In this document: one piece after another, positions 1 through 5,500 of the stretch
How positions within the stretch are numbered: the first letter of the stretch is position 1
Layout: each line of letters begins with the position of its first letter
Assembly: GCA_020724325.1 (NCBI GenBank)
Contig: DYHC01000147.1
Location: forward strand, 1-5,500
Length of the DNA: 5,500 nucleotides
Direction of reading: 5' to 3'
From: Melioribacter roseus
GTDB lineage: Bacteria; Bacteroidota; Ignavibacteria; Ignavibacteriales; Melioribacteraceae
Position numbers and translations under genes: made by a program
Notes under the pieces: model-generated
The model's database searches: none
What the model saw: only the letters and a program-made list of their open reading frames with translations
Told to the model about the DNA's origin: nothing

Positions 1-28
1 TGCTTTCCTTTCTTATTAGCATTACACT
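1..28 (-). other. Downstream edge: possible start region of the next operon gene
   Basis: After the rsmE TAG, the minus strand has an ATG at 22-20 that opens a frame (MLIRKES) to the window edge. It also has a purine-rich AGAAAGGA stretch at about 11-4 that could instead be the ribosome-binding site of a gene starting outside the window. No hairpin or T-run terminator is seen. Either reading suggests the operon continues, but 28 bases cannot decide it. Confidence 0.25.
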
Positions 29-754
29 CTAAGCCAATTCCATTGCAATTATTCCCGCGGCAGTTACTGCTGCAGTCTCTGTTCTCAGCCGATTATTAGT
101 AAGTTTTACAAACGAACATTTTTTTGTAATTGCAATTTCTTCATCTGCAAAACCGCCTTCTGGCCCAAACACAAAATAGATATCTTCAACTTTTGAAGAA
201 AAGGCGGGCTCCGCTAAAAATTGATTAAACGGTGTTCTTGCAGATTGTTCAAAGATTACTCTTCTACCGGCAAACAGAGCAATATCCGTGACACTCTTAA
301 CATAACCTATTGTAGGCAGCCATGCCCTAAGAGATTGTTTCATAGCGGATTTAAGAACTTTATGCCAACGGTCGAGTTTAGCACCTTTAATTACTGTACG
401 AATAGAATCAAAAATTATAAACCGCGTAATTCCAAGCTCAACACATTTTTCGAGGGCAAATTCTAACCTGTCAAGCGTTCTTAAACGCGGAATACAGAAA
501 ATTATATTCCGGAAATGATTATCGTAACGCCTAACTTCATCTATAGAACAATCAATTTTCGACTTGGTGATAGATGAAATTCTGCATTTGTAGATGGTTC
601 CTTTTCCGTCTGTTGCATGAATAAGATCATTAACAGAATATCTTAGAACATCTTTAATATGATGTACCTCCTCACCAGAAATTGTGAGTTTATCTTTTGA
701 ATCAATTTTATCGCAAAGGAATAAGTCGATATTAGAAAGAAAATCCTGTCCCAA
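29..754 (-). CDS. rsmE: 16S rRNA (uracil-1498-N3)-methyltransferase RsmE
   Basis: This 241-residue SAM-dependent enzyme methylates N3 of U1498 in the decoding region of 16S rRNA, acting on the 30S subunit. Its length is close to E. coli RsmE (about 243 aa). Seen: an N-terminal PUA-like RNA-binding part (about 10-85) with GEEVHHIKDVLR at 27-38, then a SPOUT (trefoil-knot) catalytic domain with the SAM-site motif FGPEGGF (GPEGGF at 197-202) and the knot signature LRTETAAVTAAGI starting at 223. The start is TTG at 754: an in-frame TAA lies immediately upstream, and a GGGAG Shine-Dalgarno sequence sits 9 nt before it. Family alignment would naturally begin at about residue 10 (DLFLCDKI), so there is a short N-terminal extension, or initiation at an unusual codon such as ATC at 730. 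The first 23 nt overlap the end of the Omp85 gene, implying coupled translation. It ends with TAG. No terminator follows in the window. Confidence 0.97.
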   Translation of the reverse strand: MGQDFLSNIDLFLCDKIDSKDKLTISGEEVHHIKDVLRYSVNDLIHATDGKGTIYKCRISSITKSKIDCSIDEVRRYDNHFRNIIFCIPRLRTLDRLEFALEKCVELGITRFIIFDSIRTVIKGAKLDRWHKVLKSAMKQSLRAWLPTIGYVKSVTDIALFAGRRVIFEQSARTPFNQFLAEPAFSSKVEDIYFVFGPEGGFADEEIAITKKCSFVKLTNNRLRTETAAVTAAGIIAMELA

Positions 755-2072
755 TTAAAATTTCTCCCTTGCCGCTTTTGTTGAATGCATATTCGAAACG
801 AATTGCATTGTAAGGTAATAATAATAGAGTTAACCCGAAACCACCACCAGTATTAAAATCGCTGAATCTAAACCTTTGATGATTATTAAAAACCTGACCT
901 GCGTCTGTAAATGCGGAAAGATAAATACCGATTCTTGCAGAAGTTAACTGCTGAGGAATAAGAGGAAGTTTAATACTTAAATCCCATTCTTTAACAATTG
1001 GATAGCTAACTTCAAATGAAGCAAGAAGAAAATTATTCCCTTCACTAACATCATTACTGTACCCTCTAACATACTCATTATAACCAAGGAAAGAATAATC
1101 GTATAATGGAATAGTAGAACCGAAGGTATGTCTTAATGCAAACCGCCATCGTGCAGAAAAATCTTTAATGATTGTTCGGTATTCTCTGAAATCGAACTGA
1201 AAAATATTATAACTAATATTTGAGATCCCGAAACCTTTGTGCCGCAGCATAGCGGAAGCAAAGATTCCGTATTGTGAAAATTGTTTTAAGTCGCGTGAGT
1301 CGTAAGTATATCCGAGTGTAAATGATACAACTCTGTCAATTCTCTTACCGGAAGCAGTAATCCTTTGAATCGGCTTTTCAGGACCTTCTACATAGTTGAA
1401 ACCGATACCAGAATAGAACTCGTTAAATAGATCGAGGCGTTTGAATAAAATGACCTCTGTAGAATAAAATTTATAATCAAAATCATTTCCAAAAAGGTTT
1501 TTAGCAGCAGTACTTTTATTACTAAGTTTAAGAAAAGAAAGACCCAATCCTAAACCCAAATTTCGTTTATAATCTAAAGCGGGATTTTGATAAACAAGTG
1601 CAAAGAAAGGATCGTAACCCAAACTTAAAATTGTTCTAAGGTGTTCATTCTTTCCCCTGAAATTCTTAAAAGAAAAATTAATTCCATAGGAAAGTTTTTT
1701 CATTGAACCATTCTGCCTTCGTATAAAAGGAATTGGATAGATATACCAGCTTTCTTTAAGTTCTATCCTGATAATATTTTTATTGGAAATGATTTCTGGA
1801 TAAATCTCTACTTTAGTAAATAGGCGAAGACTAAAGACTCTTTCCTTGTTATATTGAAGAACAGCAGTATTAACAAAATCGCCAGTGCTAAAAGTTAACT
1901 CTCTAAGTATTATGAAATCTTCAGTTATATCGTTACCCGAAATTGAAATTGAATCCACACGTAAGGTCTGTTCCTGAACAAGGAGCGAATCGGGTATAGC
2001 TTCAGTATTTTCTAGAAATAGAAATAAAAAACTGATTGCAATGAAACTGATTTTTACAGAGGTCAATTTCAT
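732..2072 (-). CDS. Small Omp85-superfamily outer-membrane protein (one POTRA plus beta-barrel)
   Basis: Predicted product is 446 residues. The first 25 look like a Sec signal peptide: basic start MKLTSVK, hydrophobic core at 8-20, and likely cleavage after TEA at 23-25. There is no lipobox cysteine. Residues about 38-107 read as one POTRA domain (VDSISISGNDIT, then LRELTFSTGD, then LFTKVEIYPE and IRIELKE). Residues from about 117 to the end (roughly 330) fit a 16-stranded barrel. The VRGY loop-6 motif of Omp85 proteins is at 335-338, and the protein ends in GTGFSF, an aromatic beta-signal for BAM insertion. It is much shorter than BamA, which is about 800 aa with five POTRA domains, so it is more likely an accessory insertion or secretion pore. 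Its substrate is unknown. An in-frame ATG at 2135 would add 21 residues before the signal peptide and overlap the upstream gene, so ATG 2072 is preferred. That start has almost no Shine-Dalgarno sequence. The 3' end overlaps rsmE. Confidence 0.9.
   Translation of the reverse strand: MKLTSVKISFIAISFLFLFLENTEAIPDSLLVQEQTLRVDSISISGNDITEDFIILRELTFSTGDFVNTAVLQYNKERVFSLRLFTKVEIYPEIISNKNIIRIELKESWYIYPIPFIRRQNGSMKKLSYGINFSFKNFRGKNEHLRTILSLGYDPFFALVYQNPALDYKRNLGLGLGLSFLKLSNKSTAAKNLFGNDFDYKFYSTEVILFKRLDLFNEFYSGIGFNYVEGPEKPIQRITASGKRIDRVVSFTLGYTYDSRDLKQFSQYGIFASAMLRHKGFGISNISYNIFQFDFREYRTIIKDFSARWRFALRHTFGSTIPLYDYSFLGYNEYVRGYSNDVSEGNNFLLASFEVSYPIVKEWDLSIKLPLIPQQLTSARIGIYLSAFTDAGQVFNNHQRFRFSDFNTGGGFGLTLLLLPYNAIRFEYAFNKSGKGEILIGTGFSF
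764..770 (-). promoter_or_regulatory. Shine-Dalgarno for the TTG-started rsmE
   Basis: AAGGGAG on the minus strand lies inside the Omp85 gene, 9 nt upstream of TTG 754. It supports that TTG over the rare ATC codon at 730, whose nearest purine-rich sequence (AGGA) is about 13 nt away. Confidence 0.6.
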
Positions 2073-2089
2073 ATCAACCAGATTCTTTA

Positions 2090-2500
2090 TTATTTTATTA
2101 TGGATTTGCAAAGATTGTACTGAATAAAAATACATTCATCCTGAATTGCAATAATTCCCTTTTCGATTACAGGTTTAACCGCCAAATCATTCCTAATTCC
2201 CTGTTGAAGCCACAATACTTTTGGATTTTTAGCAAGGACTTCATCAATTACATCTGGAATATCCACAGACTTTCTAAATACATTTATAATATCGATGTTA
2301 TGTGGAATATCCGAAATGGATTTATAAACCTTAATTCCATCTGCATCTTCATCTCCAAAATCCGGATTAACACCAACAACATCATAAGCAGAATCGACAA
2401 GAAACGAAGCAATTCTGCGGCTTATTTTATTTGGGTCGCGTGATAAGCCGACCACCGCAATTGTTTTTGAATTACTTAATATTTCGCAAATGTTTTGCAA
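2090..2500 (-). CDS. CoA-binding domain protein, YccU family (Rossmann fold)
   Basis: This 136-residue cytoplasmic protein is a stand-alone CoA-binding domain (CoA_binding_2, YccU type), a family of about 130-145 residues whose physiological role is not established. Seen: a nucleotide-binding start IAVVGLSRDP at 14-23, VVGVNPDF at 41-48, DIPHNIDIINVFR at 64-76, then the family hallmarks WLQQGIRND at 97-105 and DECI at 121-124, with the conserved Cys123. The start codon is TTG. An in-frame TAA lies only five codons upstream of it and no ATG or GTG occurs before the core motif, so TTG is the only standard start. An AAGGA Shine-Dalgarno sequence sits 8 nt before it. The start follows the gcvP stop codon by a single base, which implies translational coupling. 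A link to acyl-CoA or glycine metabolism is possible but only inferred. The family call is firm; the function is open. Confidence 0.93.
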   Translation of the reverse strand: MQNICEILSNSKTIAVVGLSRDPNKISRRIASFLVDSAYDVVGVNPDFGDEDADGIKVYKSISDIPHNIDIINVFRKSVDIPDVIDEVLAKNPKVLWLQQGIRNDLAVKPVIEKGIIAIQDECIFIQYNLCKSIIK

Positions 2501-2501
2501 A

Positions 2502-5390
2502 TCAAATATCCTTTACCTCTTCATATTCGCTTATTGGAAGGCAGCTGCAAACAAGGTTACGATCGCCATACGCATTATTAACTCTGCTGACTGTTGGCCA
2601 GAACTTGTTTTCTTTAATATAATTAGCGGGATAAGCAGCCGTTTGGCGCGAATACTTGTGGTCCCATTCATCGGCGGTAACAACTTCTGCAACATGAGGA
2701 GAATTTTTTAATGGATTATCATTTTTATCCCATATCTCTTCTTCAACATTTTCAATTTCCCTTTTGATTGAAATAAGTGCTTCGCAGAAACGGTCTAATT
2801 CAGTAAGCGATTCACTTTCTGTCGGTTCTACCATTAAAGTTCCGGGAACCGGAAAAGAAACTGTAGGCGCATGAAAACCATAATCCATTAATCTCTTTGC
2901 AATATCTTCTACGTCTATATTGGCAGAGAGTTTAAATTCTCTTGTATCAAAAATAAGCTCGTGAGCAACAAAACCATTTTTTCCAGTATATAGTGTTGAA
3001 TAATAGTCTGCCAATTTTGCTTTGATATAGTTAGCATTTAGAATTGCAATTTTTGTTGCATAGGTTAATCCATAACTGCCCATCATTTTAATATAAGCAT
3101 AAGGAATTATAAGAATTCCGGCACTGCCCCACGGAGCTGCAGAAACAGCATTTATACTTTTATCCGTTCCAATCTTAACAACAGGATGCCCTGGCAAAAA
3201 AGGGACGAGATGTTCTGCGACTGCAATTGGTCCCATTCCGGGACCTCCGCCTCCATGAGGAATAGTAAATGTCTTATGCAGATTCAAATGGCACACATCA
3301 GCACCGATAAAACCGGGACTCGTTAAACCGAGCTGTGCATTAAGATTAGCCCCATCCATATAAATCTGTCCTCCACATTTATGAATAAGGTCGCATATTT
3401 CCATAATCTCTTCTTCAAACACGCCGTGTGTAGAAGGGTAAGTTACCATGAGGGCAGAAAGATTTTCTTTGTGCAGTTCGGCTTTAGTAGTTAAATCGCT
3501 TAGGTCGATATTTCCCCTATCATCACATTTAACAACTACAACTTTGCTGCCAGCCATAACAGCGCTAGCTGGATTGGTTCCATGCGCTGATGAAGGTATT
3601 AATACTACATTACGCTTAAAATCTCCTTTGCTCTGATGATAAGCTCTAATAACCATAAGCCCGGTATATTCACCCTGTGCACCGGAATTTGGCTGCATAG
3701 AAACGGCTTTGAATCCTGTTATTACCGCCAGATCGTTTTCTAACTTTGTAATTAATTCTTTATAACCTTTCGCTTGATCTATAGGTGCAAACGGATGAAT
3801 ATCTGCAAATTCACTCCAGCTTATTGCAAACATTTCCGTTGAAGCATTAAGCTTCATTGTACACGATCCTAAGGGAATCATAGATTGTGTAAGTGAAAGA
3901 TCTTTCCTCTCAAGTGTTTTTATGTACCTAAGCATTTCTGTTTCAGAATAGTATGAGTTGAATACAGGATGAGTAAGGAACTCCGACTTTCTTTCCAGAT
4001 TTGGCGGCAAGCTTGTACTAAGTTCTTTTGCAGTATGCTTCACAACTTTTTTGTTTACTGCCGTTGCAAATAATTCTGTTAATTCAATTACATCTTCTAT
4101 TGTATTTGTTTCTGCTAAAGAAATACCGAATGATATTTCATCAATCCATCTTAAATTAATTTTTTTCTCTAATGATATTTTATTTAGCAATTTAGATTCT
4201 TCTTCTGAACTCATTTGTACAAGCAAAGTATCGAAGAAAAAATGATTCTTCTGAATAATTCCTAATTCATTCAGGTTCTTGTTAAGAAGTATTGTAAGTT
4301 TATTTACTCTTTCGGCAATTGCTTTAATTCCCTCTGGTCCATGGTAGACAGCATACATACCGGACATAATAGCAAGTAGAACCTGTGAGGTGCAGATATT
4401 ACTTGTTGCATGTTCGCGTTTTATATGTTGTTCTCTTGTTTGAAGAGCCATTCGTAAAGCTCTTTTACCTTGAGCATCAATTGAAACACCAATTATTCTG
4501 CCCGGTATTTGTCTTTTAAATTCGTCTTTAGTTGCAAAATAAGCCGCATGTGGACCGCCATAACTCATTGGAACACCGAATCTTTGTGCTGAGCCAACAA
4601 CAATATCAGCACCGAATTCACCTGGAGGAGTAAGTAATGCGAGACTTAAAATATCAGCAGCAACACACTTATAAATCCCTTTTGAAGCAGCTTTATTAAA
4701 CAACTCAGTATAGTCATAGATTTCACCATTAGCAGAAGGATATTGAACTATAAGTCCAAAAATATCATCTGTTAATTCCAAATTTCTATGTTCCACAATT
4801 CTTAATTCAATTCCCAAAGGAGCAGAACGTGTTTTTAGGACATCTATAGTCTGCGGGAATAGTTCATTACTTACAACAAACACATTGGAGTTTTTCTTAT
4901 TAGACTTACGAACTGCATAAAGCATTCCCATTGCTTCAGCAGCCGCGGTAGCTTCATCAAGTAATGATGCGTTGGCAATTGGTAAACCGGTTAGGTCAAC
5001 AATCATTGTTTGGAAATTAAGAAGTGCTTCTAATCTTCCCTGGGAAATTTCTGCCTGATAAGGAGTATATTGTGTGTACCAACCGGGGTTTTCTAAAATA
5101 TTTCTTTTAATAACACCTGGTGTTATAGTTGGATAGTATCCTAATCCAATATAGCTTTTAAATACTTTATTCTTGGAAGCAATTTCTTTAAGATGATTCA
5201 TCAATTCAAACTCAGTCAGCGGTTCGTCAAGAACTAATTCTTCTTTTAATCGAATAGAATTCGGAACTGTTTTTTCAATTAATTCGTCCAGGGAATTAAC
5301 TCCAATTAAGTCGAGCATTTTCTTAACATCATTTTTACCGGGTCCAATATGCCTGTCAACAAATTGGTCCATTGGTTCGAAATTATTCAT
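2502..5390 (-). CDS. gcvP: Glycine dehydrogenase (decarboxylating), single-chain P-protein
   Basis: This 962-residue protein is the PLP-dependent P-protein of the glycine cleavage system. It decarboxylates glycine and passes the aminomethyl group to the lipoyl arm of GcvH, in the cytoplasm. The length and two-half layout match the single-chain type (E. coli GcvP is 957 aa) rather than the split GcvPA/GcvPB type. Seen in the N-terminal half: RHIGPG at 13-18, [11 protein letters not shown] near 111-121, and SNICTSQ around Cys333. Seen in the C-terminal half: GSCTMKLNA around Cys510, [10 protein letters not shown] around His603, and NLHKTF with the predicted PLP lysine at Lys706 (E. coli Lys708), followed by the glycine-rich loop GGGGPG at 713-718. 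The ATG start has an AGG Shine-Dalgarno core 6 nt upstream. It is the first visible gene of the cluster, with a candidate promoter upstream. No gcvT, gcvH or lpd is present here. The frame is intact and no key motif is missing. Confidence 0.98.
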   Translation of the reverse strand: MNNFEPMDQFVDRHIGPGKNDVKKMLDLIGVNSLDELIEKTVPNSIRLKEELVLDEPLTEFELMNHLKEIASKNKVFKSYIGLGYYPTITPGVIKRNILENPGWYTQYTPYQAEISQGRLEALLNFQTMIVDLTGLPIANASLLDEATAAAEAMGMLYAVRKSNKKNSNVFVVSNELFPQTIDVLKTRSAPLGIELRIVEHRNLELTDDIFGLIVQYPSANGEIYDYTELFNKAASKGIYKCVAADILSLALLTPPGEFGADIVVGSAQRFGVPMSYGGPHAAYFATKDEFKRQIPGRIIGVSIDAQGKRALRMALQTREQHIKREHATSNICTSQVLLAIMSGMYAVYHGPEGIKAIAERVNKLTILLNKNLNELGIIQKNHFFFDTLLVQMSSEEESKLLNKISLEKKINLRWIDEISFGISLAETNTIEDVIELTELFATAVNKKVVKHTAKELSTSLPPNLERKSEFLTHPVFNSYYSETEMLRYIKTLERKDLSLTQSMIPLGSCTMKLNASTEMFAISWSEFADIHPFAPIDQAKGYKELITKLENDLAVITGFKAVSMQPNSGAQGEYTGLMVIRAYHQSKGDFKRNVVLIPSSAHGTNPASAVMAGSKVVVVKCDDRGNIDLSDLTTKAELHKENLSALMVTYPSTHGVFEEEIMEICDLIHKCGGQIYMDGANLNAQLGLTSPGFIGADVCHLNLHKTFTIPHGGGGPGMGPIAVAEHLVPFLPGHPVVKIGTDKSINAVSAAPWGSAGILIIPYAYIKMMGSYGLTYATKIAILNANYIKAKLADYYSTLYTGKNGFVAHELIFDTREFKLSANIDVEDIAKRLMDYGFHAPTVSFPVPGTLMVEPTESESLTELDRFCEALISIKREIENVEEEIWDKNDNPLKNSPHVAEVVTADEWDHKYSRQTAAYPANYIKENKFWPTVSRVNNAYGDRNLVCSCLPISEYEEVKDI
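2509..2513 (-). promoter_or_regulatory. Shine-Dalgarno for the TTG-started CoA-binding gene
   Basis: AAGGA on the minus strand lies inside the last codons of gcvP, 8 nt upstream of the TTG at 2500. With the in-frame TAA just upstream, it fixes the start of the CoA-binding gene and places its ribosome-binding site entirely within gcvP. Confidence 0.65.
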
Positions 5391-5405
5391 AATTTACCTA
5401 CGTGG

Positions 5406-5428
5406 AATGGTTGTAACATAAAATGGTT
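5406..5428. repeat. Short direct repeat AATGGTT in the gcvP leader
   Basis: The heptamer AATGGTT occurs at 5406-5412 and 5422-5428 on the plus strand (AACCATT on the minus strand), 16 bp apart start to start. It lies between the candidate promoter and the gcvP ribosome-binding site. Such a pair could be a regulator site in the transcribed leader, but two 7-mers in AT-rich DNA may be chance. No inverted repeat or riboswitch-like fold is evident here. Confidence 0.2.
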
Positions 5429-5439
5429 AATTTTGTTTT

Positions 5440-5468
5440 CAAATATAAGTAAAAGGGAAGAAATCGAA
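5440..5468 (-). promoter_or_regulatory. Candidate Bacteroidota-type promoter for the gcvP operon
   Basis: On the minus strand, TATATTTG (5447-5440) matches the TAnnTTTG -7 element known from Bacteroidota promoters exactly. A TTCG (5468-5465), 17 nt upstream, is a one-mismatch match to the TTTG -33 element at slightly short spacing. Transcription would start near 5434, leaving a leader of about 45 nt before gcvP. The match comes from the sequence; use of this promoter type by the host is inferred from the probable lineage. In AT-rich DNA, chance matches are not rare. Confidence 0.45.
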
Positions 5469-5500
5469 CGTAGTAATTTTAACTAATATTTCTATGATAA

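Larger units (their letters stand above)
29..5390 (-). other. Probable four-gene operon
   Basis: All four genes share one strand, with junctions of 1 nt (gcvP to CoA-binding gene), 17 nt (to the Omp85 gene) and a 23-nt overlap (to rsmE). There is no room for terminators, and no convincing internal promoter was found. A single transcript from upstream of gcvP is the simplest reading. The products belong to different processes (one-carbon metabolism, CoA binding, outer membrane, rRNA modification), so co-transcription need not mean a shared pathway. Confidence 0.75.

Noticed and set aside
221..466. Plus-strand open frame opposite rsmE
   Set aside because: It lies antisense to a well-conserved gene, resembles no family and contains no recognisable motif; a shadow frame.
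2073..2135. Longer Omp85 frame starting at ATG 2135
   Set aside because: It would place 21 residues ahead of a clear signal peptide and overlap the CoA-binding gene by 46 nt; ATG 2072 puts the signal peptide at the N-terminus.
2095..2135. Possible internal promoter before the Omp85 gene (a CTTTG sequence in an AT-rich stretch)
   Set aside because: It does not fit TAnnTTTG (the two bases four positions before TTTG are not TA) and it lies in coding sequence.
2204..2711. Three overlapping plus-strand open frames opposite the CoA-binding gene and the gcvP 3' end
   Set aside because: Low-complexity, motif-free translations that overlap each other and lie opposite conserved coding sequence.
3448..4245. 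Two plus-strand open frames opposite gcvP
   Set aside because: Antisense to the catalytic half and linker of GcvP, with no family resemblance.
5391..5500. Glycine riboswitch or other structured leader upstream of gcvP
   Set aside because: Only about 110 nt is visible, with no glycine-aptamer-like conserved core or strong stem seen by eye.
1..5500. CRISPR array, insertion sequence, tRNA/rRNA gene or defence system
   Set aside because: No repeated spacers, transposase motifs, terminal inverted repeats or RNA-gene sequences were seen; nearly the whole window is intact housekeeping coding sequence.

Overview
The window is a compact block of four genes, all on the minus strand, in AT-rich DNA. 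Reading from the high-coordinate end, the order is: glycine dehydrogenase (gcvP, single-chain P-protein of the glycine cleavage system), a small CoA-binding Rossmann protein of the YccU type, a small Omp85-superfamily outer-membrane protein with one POTRA domain, and RsmE, the 16S rRNA uridine-1498 N3-methyltransferase. All four frames look intact.

The Omp85 protein, with its signal peptide and aromatic C-terminal beta-signal, shows that the organism is a diderm (Gram-negative) bacterium. The AT-rich composition and a TAnnTTTG promoter-like element upstream of gcvP fit the Bacteroidota/Chlorobiota/Ignavibacteriota group. This is an inference; no marker in the window fixes the lineage.

Region by region (minus-strand order): 5391-5500 is the only sizeable non-coding stretch and holds a candidate promoter, a short direct repeat and the gcvP ribosome-binding site. 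gcvP (5390-2502) is followed after 1 nt by the CoA-binding gene (2500-2090). After 17 nt comes the Omp85-like gene (2072-732), whose 3' end overlaps the start of rsmE (754-29) by 23 nt. No terminator is visible between the genes or in the last 28 bases, so the four probably form one transcript that may continue past the window edge.

Functionally the cluster is mixed. GcvP decarboxylates glycine and needs GcvH, GcvT and Lpd, none of which are here. RsmE modifies the ribosome, the Omp85 protein belongs to outer-membrane biogenesis or transport, and the CoA-binding protein has no settled role. Nothing visible ties the four to one pathway; this looks like an ordinary housekeeping operon rather than a new system. 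The points most worth a second look are the minimal Omp85 protein and the initiation pattern: two tightly coupled genes use TTG starts with clear Shine-Dalgarno sequences, while the ATG-started Omp85 gene has almost none.
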